Of a DNA stretch of 64,000 nt, positions 22,184-33,579 are shown in pieces (within the stretch, counting starts at the first letter, position 1; each line of letters opens with the position of its first letter). The position numbers and the translations under genes are program-made. Source of the stretch: Amborella trichopoda (taxonomy: Eukaryota; Streptophyta; Magnoliopsida; Amborellales; Amborellaceae); NCBI RefSeq assembly GCF_000471905.2, contig NW_006500351.1, positions 35,536 to 99,535 of the forward strand, read 5' to 3'. The notes under the pieces were generated by a model that saw only the letters and a program-made list of their open reading frames with translations, was not told the origin of the DNA and ran no database searches.

Positions 22184-24984
22184 TGGTTAGGTGCCTCGAT
22201 CTCACCTCCTAGGATCTAGGTGATCGGGTGACACCGTCTCAGGTTCGAAAGACCCAAGACCTGAGATTGCTCTCTAGGGAACCTTGTTCAAGGACAAGGG
22301 TAGGTATCCAACTAGTGAGAGAGGAATTTTCAGTGTGAGCTGGGGACAAACCTCACCTGTGTTTGTTACTTACTCGGGCTGACTCACATGAGTGCCCTTT
22401 TAGATCATGTCGGAAAACCACCTAGCTGCTTTAGCTGGTTCAGAATCGGCTCCCTTGGCCTGCAATCTTCTTGTTTTCTACACAACACTACTATGGTTAA
22501 TTTGCAAGGCAAGTGGGTCAAAGAGACCCACCCTTGTCTTAGGGCATTATACGTTCATATGAGAGAATGATAAAATAGAAAGTTAAAATAAGGATTGAAA
22601 AGAGAAGAGAATTTGATGAAGGGACAAGACTAACATGACGGTTGGAAAGTTACTGACTCGGAGTGGTAGCAAAATGGGCATGGTTCTTAAGACCAGCATG
22701 ACAACAATACTACTCGAAACCAAGGACGACATGGCAGTGCTAGACTAAGTCTACCCTCGGTCAAGTGAGAAGAGAAAAGAGTGAAGAGAAGAAAAGGGGA
22801 CGAAGAGAAAGAGAACGAGACGGCAGAAGGAGGAAGAACCAAAATGGTCATGGGCATCGCCATTGGCATCATGAGAAGACGCCACGTCCCTTGCGGGCAG
22901 CGATGGCTTCTGGTGAGGCTTACGATGATAGCTCCCGATGAGCCACATGACGCAAAAAGTGGAACACGAGAGAATCCCATGGACGGCAACAAGCATCGCC
23001 ATTGGCAACGCGAGAACGTAACACATCCCTTGCGGACAGCGATAGCTTCTGGCAAGGCGCACGACGAGAACTTCTCTTAAGTTGCATGACAATTACCTCT
23101 CATGAAGCTCACGACGATGGGTGTAGAGTGGCACGGAGGGAGGCTAAGCATGGCGATGGGTATTGTCGCAACCCTTTGCTGACGGCGATGGACATCGCCG
23201 CCTGCAGTAGTCACACTATAGGGTGAAGCTCCCCTAGACGACAATAAACTTCGCTACCCTCTTTCCTCGTTGAGACATCGAGGATACATAAACGGACGAC
23301 GATGAGCAGCGCCGTCTACAAGCCCCACTAAGAGATAGGACAGAAGAAGAAAGAAGCTCGCACATGGCGCTGCTATCACCATGTGCCGCCTGTGAGACTA
23401 TCGTAGAGGAATGCACATTAGTACCACTACTGTGCATGGCCTCTGAATGAAGCTTAAATGGAGAAGAGGAAGAAGAATAAGAAGAGGAGAGAAGAAGAAG
23501 AAACGAAAAAAAAGAGAGAGAAGATCTACCTTGAGCATAGGGGGACCGGTCCAAAAGTTTCCCTCACCTTACTCTCTCTCCAAACGTGGCTCAACAATTA
23601 GAAGAAAGAAAAACTTTATTCAGTGAAAACTCTCTCTTTTACAAAGGGTTGATTCCATTTTGTTGTTTTTTTACGTACAATGATGATACGTGGTATATAT
23701 AGAATTTGCCCCAAACATGGGTGGTTGATTAAAAGTAACCCTAATTTCTAGAAATTAAGATTAAATTGAATTAAAATAAATTATAAAATAGGGTGCAAAA
23801 TGACATATTTGCCCCTTCCTAACAATTTGTGAAATTCCAGAACAGTCCTTGTGTTGCCCTAGAACGTGCATGATATTTCATGGATGATCCAGGGTTGTTC
23901 TGATGCCCGGTTGATCGAAAGATGATTGTTTTCTTGTAGGGCTCGACAGGACAATCTATTTGATGCCAACTTCGAGCCATGGATCGTGTTTTTAGGCCAC
24001 GATCATGTGTCTTGAAATTTGGATGAATCTTGAAATTTTAGATCTATAGTGTGCTCGTTCCTTGATTTTTTTATGTGATTTCTTTGCTGAATCACATTGA
24101 GCATACCGTTACAATCGTGGGGTAATAAACGCAGCTCGATTACTTGCCCGAACGAAAATTTTGCAACTTTGGAATTTTGATCGGAATCTGAAATTTCCAC
24201 GATGAAATTTGTAGTCACTTCATCGGCTTCGTGTGTGGAATCCGACCATTCATCATGTACAAGGTTCGGGCCAGAGATAGCCCGAGACCTTACGCACGTG
24301 ATGGAATTGGTCTCGCATCGATCAAGCTTGTGAGTGGTTTAATTTGGCCACTCAAGTGAGGTGTGACGTTGCTGATTTTCCTACACTTTCTTCACAGATC
24401 TTCAACTTCACTCTAGTTTTTCTTCGTGCTTGAGTGTCATCGCAAGGCGTGCCATATATCAAAGCACTCATCTTGACGAGACGAACATGCTCATAAAATT
24501 TGAACGGGATCTGACTTGGGACGGGCGAGATATGAATGTCGAAAGTCACTATTCGTGACTATCCCTTCAATGGTGTGGAGTTGCAGGGTGGCCACACGGG
24601 AACAATGTGTGGCTCTTCCTGTTTCACTCTTTCGTCAATTACGTTTTCCTAAAGTGTTCATTTAAGCTGAAAGTTGACCCCTAGGGGTTTTCAATAGTTT
24701 CAGATCCAATGGCAGTAGTCCCACAACAAATTGAGACACCGAAAATGTATCTCTAGCAATAGGATCCATTTCAGGGTGCTAGAGGCTGATTCTTCTGAAA
24801 CTGTTTCTTAGTTTGACTACCTTAGACATGCCAGACTGCGATTAAACTTGGTATGAGACTTTTGAGAGACCTCATGAAGATATTGGCCAGTTTTGGGGCT
24901 ATTCTAAGCCATCAGAATTTCCACTTTTTCTTAGGCTTTTATGAGCAGGGGCCCCATGATGATGAAAAATATCTTCCAATAACA
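22184..24984 (-). mobile_element. 3' LTR of element A
   Basis: 2.80 kb, starting on the minus strand at 24984 (TGTTATTGGAAGATATTTTTC) and ending at 22184 (CACCTAACCA). Collinear with the 5' LTR at 37567-40327, which starts TGTTGGAAG and lacks the extra TAT bases. An AGCAGGGCA purine-rich word just outside 24984 on the minus strand is the likely polypurine tract. Confidence 0.88.
23694..23701 (-). promoter_or_regulatory. LTR core promoter TATA box (A, 3' LTR)
   Basis: TATATATA on the minus strand, about 9 bases downstream of TTTGGGGCAAATTC. An AATAAA hexamer follows on the minus strand near 23615 (tttatt on the plus strand). Conserved with the other LTRs. Confidence 0.6.
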
Positions 24985-25515
24985 TGCCCTGCTGAATGTT
25001 GTGATTCGAGAGAATTGATAAGTACAATCATTCGAGAAGTTTGAGGGATCCTGTCAAAGTCCCATCCTGGAGGGACTATTCATGATTCTGACAGCTTAAG
25101 GATTTTGTAGGGACCTCATTGACCAGAATCAGACCTATGTGGAGGCCAAGTGCTATGAACCTTTGGTCCACATTGTTTGCTACTACACAAGGTTTGCTTT
25201 TGATATTCAGGTTATCTCTGTAGGTTCCATCTAGCGGAGTCCAGTCAGGGGCTTCTGACCTGTCCCGAAAGTTTGGGACTGTTGCTAGGAGAATTTTGTA
25301 AAGGCGGCCTCATGGGCCCCTTCTTGTCGGATCCAGAAGGTTTGGGCCTGTCGACCAAGGAAGGTTTTAGGCAAGGAAATCTCATGGCGAGGAATATCCT
25401 GAAGTCTTCGGCAGGTTAGGCCCTGGCTTCTTCAATTTCTTTCCTTCGTGATAGTCTATAGCATTTCGGAGGGATCGTTTTATCGTCATCCTTACCCTCA
25501 AGGACTCTTGTTGTT

Positions 25516-25740
25516 GTGGGAAATCTTATGCGGCTCTCACTCCCTGGAGAGCCATTTTGTGTTGTTGATGTTAAAGTGTGGGAGATCTTTTGTGGCTCTC
25601 ACTCCCTGATGAGCCATTTAGTGTTGTTGATGTGTGAGAAATCTTATGCAGCTCTCACTCCATGACGAGCCATTCGGTGTTGTTGATGTGTGGGAGATCT
25701 TATGCGGCCCTCACTTCCTGGCCAGCCATTTTGTGTTGTG
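25516..25740. repeat. Approximately 60-bp tandem repeat (4 copies)
   Basis: Four copies of a unit containing gtgggagatcttatgcgg, ctctcactccctg and gagccattttgtgttgttg, differing by a few substitutions each. It lies in the 3' region of A, upstream of the antisense promoter. Confidence 0.85.
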
Positions 25741-26589
25741 ATTGGATGCTGGCATTTGAGAATTTTAAGTAGACCTCATTAGCTAGGATTGTGACTGTTT
25801 GGAAATTGAGTGTCGGATGAAGGGACGGTAGTGCGTCAACCTGTTTTGTTGGTCCAAGCACCCTTTACATGGTTTCACTTAAACAGGGGAAGTGGCACCG
25901 TAAGGACGGTTTTCACCAATGTCTGTTATTTCTGGGCTCTTTTACCCATGACCTTTAGGTCATAGCCGCCTATTTCATCTGTGTTTGCTCACGGTGCATT
26001 TCCGAGGTCTTCACTGTGCCTAGTTTTTGTTTTTCATAGAACTCTTTCACTCATGGTTTTATGACCATGCCCGTCTGTCATTTTTAGTCATGGCATTCCC
26101 TTTGTCCAAGTGTACACCATGCCCATTTTTTTTTGAAGGCATGTTTTAGGGTCGTGCCTTTGAGACTTATGCGAAGCTTTTTAACATCATGTGGCTAGGA
26201 CGTGCACTATAGTTTAGGGTATGGTAGTCTATAGAGGCCATGAAGTGAGTATGGTGGTGACTTTTTACTCACTTTGCGGAGATGGCAAGAGGCTACCTAT
26301 GAAGGATGAATGATGTACGAATGGTGGGTGAGAGTGGTGACCCACTAGCTAACAGCCAATATGAATTGCGGAATGGTTCGTCGTTTTGTAAGCATGGGTA
26401 AGACTCACTAGGGAATGATGGATAGTAATGATGAAGTGAATGAATTCACTAGGGAAGCAATGAAGGTGGCATGAGCACACGAGCGGGTCGGTTAGGGAAA
26501 GCGTCCAAGAGGATGCATGTACAAGGGGGTGTGCACGTTCATGGGGGCATGTTTAAGGTAATGCCTCAAGGACCTTGGCGAAGCAGTTT

Positions 26590-27665
26590 AACATCATGCA
26601 ACCAGAACATCCACTATAGTTTAAAGTCATATAGCTTGGACCGTGGTTACACAGTTTAAAGTCATATAACAAAGAGCATGCAGTTTAAGGTCATGTAACT
26701 AGACCTCCGCTACAGTTTAAGGTCATATAGTTTGGACCAGGGTTGGGTCACCATGAAGGTAAAACTGCATGCGGGATAGCTATGTGGATAGAAATCTAAC
26801 TCCTAGGAATAAAGACAGTTAAGGCTATACATACACAGAGAGATTTAGATGAAGATGGTCGCCCCACGAGGAGAGTCAAGCAGAAGAGACTTCACTGAGG
26901 ATTAGGAGGGCCAGTGTGACTCCACGAGGATAATGACTAATGGTATGTATGTAACTTTACTGAGAATGACATGCCAGAGCACAGATGAACCTTACTGAGG
27001 GTTGAAGGGATAAAGATGGCCCTAACTCCCTGGGGATAGTGGGTCACAATAGGATGTGACTTTTACTGGGGATGTTGGTGCGAAACAAACACATTGGGGA
27101 TTCAAGGGGTAGGTATGAACTATACATACATCTAACTCCACTAGGGATGTTGATGAAACCTTAGCAAAGAGGTGGTCCATCTCTCTGTTAAGGTTATACG
27201 TATGGACCATTTGTCACGCCATGCGTTACAATTTTAGGGTCTTGTAGCTCGAACGACGGCTATGCAGTTTCAAGTCATGCGGCTAGGACCATGCAGTTTA
27301 AGGTCGTACAACTAGACCTTGACTATAGTTTAAAGGTCATATAGTTTGGACAGTGGCTGTGCAGTTTAAGGTCATGCAGCACGGACCAGGGCTATGCAGT
27401 TTAAGGTCATGCAGCACGGACCACAGCTGTGTAGTTTAAGGTCATGCAACATGGACCAGGGCTATGCAGTTTAAGGTCATGCAACATGGACCACAACTAT
27501 GCAGTTTAAGGTCATGCAGCATGGACCACAACTATGCATTTTAAGGTCATGCAGAATGAACTAGGTCTATGCAATTTAAGGTCATGCAGCACGGACCACA
27601 ACTATGCATTTTAAGGTCATGCAGCATGAACTAGGGCTATGCAGTTTAAGGTCATGCAGCATGGA
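26590..27665. repeat. GCAGTTTAAGGTCATGCAGC minisatellite
   Basis: A dense array at 27230-27665 of a unit of about 35 bases (gcagtttaaggtcatgcagc plus acggaccagggctat), about 12 copies, with sparser copies from 26590. Diverged copies of the same unit occur at the equivalent place in element D (58680-59410), so the array predates the split of these elements. In both it lies upstream of the antisense TATA box. Confidence 0.85.
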
Positions 27666-28133
27666 CTACGGTGTGGTGAGGGAGTGTAACTCTACGGGGA
27701 ATGGAGCTGTCACTAGAGACTAGACCCCCTCAGGAGTGGGATTGTGGTGCACAGAATGAACTTCTTGAAGATGAGGATGACAGTCCAGATGGGAGTGTCA
27801 TGGCAGGCGTGTGGCACTAGGTGTTGGATGGTGCATGGAGCATTAGGCCTAGATGACGAGTGCACAATCTTAGGTCCCTAGGGGAGGCACCCGTTGATAG
27901 CCCTTTGACGAAGCGCACACCGGCGGACCTTTGATGAAGCATGCGACGATAGCTCCCTGACAAGGTGTGTGGTCATATCTCCTTGACGAGGTGCACGATT
28001 ATAGCCTTTGGGTGAACCGCGTGTCCTTTTGTGTCTCGGGCTTGACTTGCCCCGGCCTGGTCTTATTGTCGTCAAGAGCTAGGGATTGGAGCATCATTTT
28101 GAATTTTTCAAGGCAGTTTGCGCCACTACTGGG

Positions 28134-28140
28134 TATAAAA
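28134..28140 (+). promoter_or_regulatory. TATA box of the antisense unit (A)
   Basis: TATAAAA followed within 3 bases by GGGGAAAGCCCC, a short dyad. TATA plus this dyad is found at the equivalent position and orientation in B and D. Confidence 0.55.
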
Positions 28141-29186
28141 GGGGGAAAGCCCCATTTTCCTGGTACCAAAGGGTAAAACAGTTTAAGAGCTTTTAGAGAG
28201 GGAGAGGGCCTAAGCTTTCTGGCGAGAGACTTTTGATAAGAGCTTCCTGGCCAAACTTTGCAATAGACAGGCCTTCAAGAGCTTTTCTGACGAGCTTTAA
28301 CAGGTTGTGAGCCTGCACAAAGTTCTTACAAGCTTTTTTTAATAGCGATGAGACTCTTCGGGGCCTCTCAGAACCTCAACAAGATTTGCCGTGGTGCTCT
28401 TACGGAGTTCTAGTGCTTCTCCAGTCGTTCCTTTGTTGAAGGGAGGTTGCAGAGAGGCTAGTGGGGGATTTTACGGTCCTTTGACTATCAAGGGAGAAGA
28501 AAGTGAAGATGCAGTGGGCACACCAGAAACTTAGTGGAATTCCGGTGAGTTTTGTGGCAAACTTCTGAAGTGCCAAAATAGGGAGAAGAGAAGTCTGCAT
28601 GGTCATAGGGGAACGTTTTTGGGGATCCTGGTGGTTTTTACGATATTTATGACTGTCATAACAGGGTTAGATAGGGATTCTTGTTGGGCTGAGAAGTGTT
28701 TTCTGACGGGCAGAAGCCACGCCGGTAGGCGAACGAACAGGGTCAGACGAGGATTCCCGACAGGTTGAGAAGTGTTTCCAGCGAAACCCGAAGGGTTGTG
28801 AGGGAGGCGAAAGGTTGTGAGAAGATGGACCTTGGTGAGGGGCTACAGTTGGGGGAACCGAATAGGAGTGGGAGTCAAAGCCCACCAGAAATTGGGAATA
28901 GTGGGAACCGTGGGCCTTCAATGGTATGCATGACATTAAGTCACATGGAGCGCTGCCTATGTTTCCCTCAGCCCCACATGATGATAGCCATGCTTGAGGG
29001 CATGCTCCTCCCGACGATGATCTCGTGCGGCATTGGCCTACCTGTGGTGATGGTAGAACGCGGCAATGTGTTGCGCATGACGATGATTGCGCACAGTGTT
29101 GAGTTTCTCGTGGCAATGACCACGGACGATGATGTCTTGTAGGGGTTAAGAGTGATGGAAAATGAGGAGGCCCTGTCGCTGTAGTC

Positions 29187-29319
29187 TGTTGGAAGCCAAG
29201 TCCTCTAGCACAATCGTGAAGTCCATATTGTTTTTGAAGGAAGGGAATCCATCTTGGACCGGCTCCTTTGAAGCTAGCCATGCCCCGCCAGATGAATTGC
29301 AGCTGACTCGAAAATGGTT
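29187..29319 (-). pseudogene. ARGONAUTE4-like N-domain fragment in element A
   Basis: In the frame running from 29577 down to 29149 the peptide contains NHFRVSCNSS (29319-29290) and, after a spacer, NNMDFTIVLEDLASNR (29232-29185). Plant AGO4-clade proteins have NHFKV at the first strand of the N domain and a block of the form NK-x-(D/E)-F-(S/T)-V-V-L-E-(D/E) about 80 residues later. The middle part, including AYDGE, is lost here. It is in the same orientation as pol, downstream of integrase, so it would be carried in the element's genomic RNA. The remaining piece cannot form an AGO fold. The identification relies on the better copies in B and D. Confidence 0.65.
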
Positions 29320-29329
29320 GGCTTCTTCT

Positions 29330-29460
29330 TTTTGGCCTGTAACCATCCTCTTTGGTGGTTTTGCTTCTTCTTCATGAGGAGAGCATTTCTTTGGTGGGTT
29401 TGCTTCTACTTCATGAGGAGAGCGCTTCTCTTTGGCATGTAACCATCCTCTTATCCGAAG
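29330..29460. repeat. Short repeats beside the AGO fragment (A)
   Basis: Two to three copies of a roughly 45-base word containing tttggtgggtttgcttct and cttcatgaggagagc, which translate on the minus strand to PHEEEANPPKK-type repeats. Diverged copies lie at 61265-61430 in element D. Confidence 0.7.
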
Positions 29461-29638
29461 ATGCAAGAGCTTTGTAACTTCCCTAATAATGGGTTTTTTA
29501 TTGTAGCATGTACCTTTTTCTAATGCAATAAAAGAAATGAACTTCCTTTGAGTTGGCTCGATGTTTCTCATATTCATTTCTTTCTTGTTACCACATGCAC
29601 TGCATTTAAGAGATATGTTAGGGATAATACTTCTTCAA

Positions 29639-30875
29639 CTATCTCCCATTTATTAGGGGCATCGCCTCTTCTCCATCAGAGTTTACCAATATATAGGACC
29701 CATTTGGTGTGACCTTCTTGACTATGAATGATCCTTCCCACTTAGGTTCGAACTTTCGTTTGCAGCGCCCATGCATGACAATCGGTCTATTAACTACTAG
29801 GACAAGATCCCCACGAGCGAATGAGCAAACCTTGACAGACTTGTCAAAGGCTCTCTTCATTCTTCCTTGATTGAGCTCGAGGTTCTGCTGAGCCTCTAAC
29901 CTCTTTTCATCAAGGGCATCCAACTCTCGGTAACGGAGCTTGACCCTATCATCTTCAGTGAGTCCCTGATCTATAGCGACACGGAGTGAGGGTATTTGAA
30001 CCTTGAGGGGTAAGATCGTCTCACCTCCGTAGACTAGGGAATAAGGAGTAGAGTTTGTAGCATTCCGAGTGGTGGTGCTATAGGCCCACAGAGCTTCAGG
30101 TAGTTTCTCATGTTAATTCTTCTTTGACTTTGAAACTGACTTCTGGAGCACCCCGCACAGAGTTTTGTTGAATGCCTCAGCTAACCCGTTGGCTCAAGGG
30201 TAGTACATAGTTGTGTACTTCCACTCAAAACCGAACTGGTTGACTAAACGATCAATGTGAAGGCCCCTGAACTGAGGGCCATTATCAGAAATTATTCGGT
30301 TTGGAGCCCTAAACCGGTATATAATGTGGTGGAGCACGAAGTTGGCCACAGTGGTCCTTGGAACTTGCTTAAGAGGGTCTGCCTCAGCCCACTTGGAGAA
30401 GTAATATGTCGCTACTAGAATGAAGGTATGATCCAAGGCGGAAGGAGGGTCAATGGGTCCTACAATATACATACCCCACTGGGAAAGGGATCATGATGTT
30501 ACCGTAAGATGGAGAGGCTCTGGGGACTAATGAATGAGGCTTGAGTGTGTTTGGCACACCTGGCCCCTTTTGGTATAGTTTTTGGCATCAGCCACCATGG
30601 AAAGCCAATAATAACCGAGTCTTCGTATACACTTGTAAAGTTTAGGGCCGAACTGATGCAGCCCGCAGATAGCCGAGTGCACTTCTTCAAGTACTTTGGT
30701 TGCCTCTTGTGCATCGACACATCTGAGGAGGATTTCATCAAATGATTGACGAAAGAGAACATCCCCATCGAGAAGGGTGTACTTAGTGGACATCTGCCGT
30801 TTACCATTTCGTTCTGCCCAATCATCAAGTAGCCGTCCATGATTTATGACTTCATGATAGGCTCCCTCCAATCTT
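29639..30875 (-). pseudogene. Integrase of element A
   Basis: Inserts the DNA copy into the host genome. N-terminal zinc region: EEVHSAICGLHQFG supplies the two His, while the first Cys of the CxxC pair is Gly (KRGQVCQ). Core at 30472-30194: the first catalytic Asp is Tyr (MYIVGP), the second is kept (SDNGPQF), the Glu is kept (NGLAEAFNKT) but a stop precedes it. The C-terminal part (29923-29639) has KWEGSFIVKKV and ends near INGR, as in B and D. Loss of a catalytic Asp and a zinc Cys means it cannot be active. Confidence 0.85.
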
Positions 30876-31830
30876 CCACCTGTTCAACCTTTGCACACAT
30901 CGGGTCAACGAATTTAGGCTCCTGCTTCTCGGCCTTGGATTCTTTACCTTGGGACATTTCCGACTCTGCCTTAATGACATCCTTGGCTGCAAGGAGCGCT
31001 CCGAATGGATAAGGTGAGCATTCAGGTAAGACATCCCTCTCATCATCTGCATCAACTTTGATTCTCAAGTCGACATGTCTTCATTCGGTTTCCTAGACAG
31101 GCGTAGGTCTTGATGAAGACAGTTGAATGGTGGCCTCGAGCTTTGAGAGCACCTCAGCCTACCACTTTAGCCTTCTAAGGATATGACTCAGGGAGAAGTC
31201 ATCAAACAGGACCATATAAGATTTGGTCGTGTCATGATAAGGCTTGAGAGTATCCTTCCTCATGTCATAAATCCCTTGAAGCTACCGGATGACCATCTTA
31301 GAGTCACCGAAGATGTTTAGCTGCTCCAGCTCAAGTTCCTAGGCAATCTCCAGTCCGATTATGAGGGCTTGATACTCAGCTTCATTATGAGAAAACGTCT
31401 CTGCAAGTGTGAAGGATAGAGGAATCATTCCATCATTAGGAGTCAGGAATACAACTACGGCACCCCCTCTATCAGACTGAAATGCTCCGTCAAAGTACAT
31501 TTCCCATGGCTGAGATAGTACCGTATAGAAAACTTCTTCATCCGGAAGGTCACTTGATAGGGGAGATTCTGAAAGAACTAGGTGAACCGCAAGGAAGTCT
31601 GCTAAGGCTTGACCCATGACTGCCTTCTGTGGTTCATATGTGGTGTCGAACTCCATCAGCAATGATGCGCACTTAGCCAAGCGTCCTGACAAGCATGGAC
31701 GAGTCATAAGGAACTTGACCGGGTCCGCCTTAGAGATTAACTTGATCGCGTGACCTAGCAAGTAATGACGGAGCTTCTGTACCGCAAAGATCAAGGCTAG
31801 GCACATCTTTTCGATGGGAGGGTAATTCTT
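30876..31830 (-). pseudogene. RNase H and second (archaeal-type) RNase H of element A
   Basis: 31806-31339 begins with the RT-linked RNase H end (MCLALIFAVQKLRHYLLGH, then LISKADPVKFLM and GRLAKCA) and continues after GQALADFL into a second RNase H-like domain (MYFDGAFQSDRGGAVVVF ... HNEAEYQALIIGLEIA). DG near the start and NEAE supply candidate acidic active-site residues. Having both domains is a hallmark of the Tat/Ogre lineage. The C-terminal part of the second domain and a linker lie at 31338-30876, with stops. Confidence 0.8.
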
Positions 31831-33140
31831 CTAGGCTCCCTGTATTCTGCAGCTGAGATAATAGAGCGCTGCTTCTTTCCCTCCATCATTGTTCTACGCT
31901 AGGAGTGCCTCGAGTGACTCATCAAGGGTGGTCACGTATAGGATGAGAGGCCTTCTTAACACTGACATAGAGAGTACTAGTGGATTCAAAAAGTACTGCT
32001 TGATGTCATCGAGCACAGCTTGGCACGCTTCATCCCATATGAAGGGTGTGTCCTTCTTTAGGAGGTGTGAAAAAGGCCTGCATCATCCTGAAAGGTTTGA
32101 GATGAACCTCCGAATGTAGGTGAGATGTCCTTGAAGAGACTGTAATTCATGGAGGGTCGTAAGAGGTGGCATGTCTTGAATTTCCTTCATTTTGACCGGC
32201 TCGATCTCCAGCCTGTGGTACCTCAAGATGAACCTTAAGAATTTTCCTGAGTGTACATCGAAGGTGCATTTCAAGGGGTTCATCTTGAGTTGGTGACACT
32301 ACAGCCATGCAAATACCTTTTTAGGTCTGGTATATGAGCGTCTTTTGTTTCAGATTTCACGACCAAGTCATCCACATAGCATTCGACCTCCTTGTGGATC
32401 ATGTCCTTCAAGATGGTTGTCATGGCTTACTGGTACGTGGCACCTACATTCTTTAACCTGAAAGGCAATGCAGTGGCCTCTTCATCCTCTGGTGCCATTC
32501 TGATCTGATTATAATCGGAGTACCCATCCATGAAGGAGAAGATCTGGCAACGAGTTGTAGATTCAATAAGCATCTCGGTGAATGGCAGGGGGAAGCCATC
32601 CTTGGGGTAGGCGATATTTAGGTCGTAGAAGTCAATATAGACTCTGATTTGGCAATTTTTCTTCTTGATTGGGACGACATTCGCCAGCCATCTTGGGTAT
32701 TTGACTTCACATATGAATCAGCTTGCCTGAGCTTATTCACCTCAGCATCAATCTGCATCTCAAGGTCGGGTCTAAACCTTCTTGATTTCTGCTTCATGGG
32801 TTTGACGGTGGGATTAATATCGAGACGATGGACAACTATTTGAAACTCTAGACCGGGCATCTCATGATAATGCCAGGCGAAGAGGTCCCGATTTGCTCGG
32901 AGAAGGGAGATATAACTTTCTTTCTCCTCTGGGGGAATTTTGGCTGAGATGAAAGTTGGCCATAGGTCGACCTCATCCCCTAAGTTTATCTCTTCAAGAT
33001 CATCAGTCGTGGCCTGACCTCCTTCTTCCCACTCTTCAGGAGCTTCTTGAAGTTTCTTGTCAGAGGACTCACAAGGATTTTCATTGACCTCGAGTGTAGA
33101 AACCCATGATCCTGACATCTTGGCTTTTAGGAGGGTCTGC
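31831..33140 (-). pseudogene. Reverse transcriptase of element A
   Basis: Starts in the linker KMSGSWVSTLEVNENPCES (33118 downwards), shared with B. It continues through SRRFRPDLEMQIDAEVNKLR (about 32790), the palm/finger motifs, and YVDD at 32378-32367, then MNPLKCTFDVHSGKFL (32283 downwards) and LQGHLTYIRRFISNLSG, the connection region. Stops and at least two frameshifts. Length and order match a normal Ty3/gypsy RT. Confidence 0.85.
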
Positions 33141-33468
33141 ATGTGGGAGAGGACTCCCGGTCTCTAGCTGATTCAGGCAATAGAAAGGTCAGCTTTGAAT
33201 GGGGAGTCCATGACCTAGTGACTGGACCACTTGGTGCTTGCCCTAAGCTAGGTGACTCTTCATGAACCTGGATCATGTAGTAGGCTTCATGGGAATAGGA
33301 GCTCTGAGATGACTCGATCTTAGCTCGGGCTGCCACGCGTGAGCAACTGTTGAGAATCTAGCCGCCTGGGCCAACATCTCTTTGAGGCGCTTTTGTTGCG
33401 CCTTGCTGAGGCTGGTGCCTCTGAGATCTCTGTTTAGAGAGTCGAAGTTTGGGCATTGCCGAGTTGCA
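33141..33468 (-). other. Segment between splice acceptor and RT in A
   Basis: About 110 codons with fragments RDRESSPTCRPS and GPVTRSWTPHSKL. An aspartic protease (DTG or DSG motif) would be expected about here in a Ty3/gypsy pol, but none was found in any frame. The matching interval of B (20604-21095) also lacks one. Confidence 0.4.
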
Positions 33469-33579
33469 CTTGTAAAAGAAATAGAAGATGGGGGAGGAGA
33501 AGAAGGGTTAGAATGTTTTAGGTAGCTTTTTACATCGTCGCTGGAATTGGACGTGTGCAGGAGGTGTTTTAGGTCTTAC
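33469..33579 (-). other. Probable gag-pol intron of element A
   Basis: Minus strand: donor AAG|GTAAGACC with GT at 33579-33578, a long pyrimidine tract, and acceptor TTTCTTTTACAAG with AG at 33470-33469. Length 111 bases, divisible by three. Acceptor-like ends occur at the same place in B and C, but their donors have decayed (B has gggggaaag, C has ggcaag). Ogre elements are known to splice an intron in this part of the genome, which supports the reading. Confidence 0.5.

Larger units (their letters stand above)
24985..28133 (-). other. 3' region of element A, LTR-proximal part
   Basis: Non-coding sequence between the 3' LTR and the antisense unit. It is homologous to 57312-60340 of element D: the block near 25090-25150 (ggattttgtagggacctcattg) aligns with D 57585-57640, and the block near 25185 (gtttgctactacacaaggtttgc) with D 57940. 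Tat-lineage elements often carry an extra, sometimes antisense, ORF here; none is intact. It holds two tandem-repeat blocks listed separately. Confidence 0.65.
28134..29532 (+). other. Putative antisense transcription unit of element A
   Basis: On the strand opposite to the element's genes: TATAAAA at 28134-28140, then the dyad GGGGGAAAGCCCC, then about 1.3 kb without a conserved ORF, ending with AATAAA at 29527-29532. Counterparts in B (44001-42821, minus) and D (60341-61624, plus) have the same order and similar length. The AGO4-like fragment is crossed in antisense near the 3' end. Open frames in it (such as 28765-29142) are not conserved in the other elements, so a non-coding product is more likely. 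That transcription occurs is inference. Confidence 0.5.

Noticed and set aside
27230..27665. CRISPR-like regular repeats
   Set aside because: Period of about 35 bases without unique spacers, in a plant retrotransposon; an ordinary minisatellite.
28667..29281. 204-codon minus-strand ORF overlapping the AGO fragment in A
   Set aside because: Out of frame with the AGO-like peptide over most of its length and not present in B or D.
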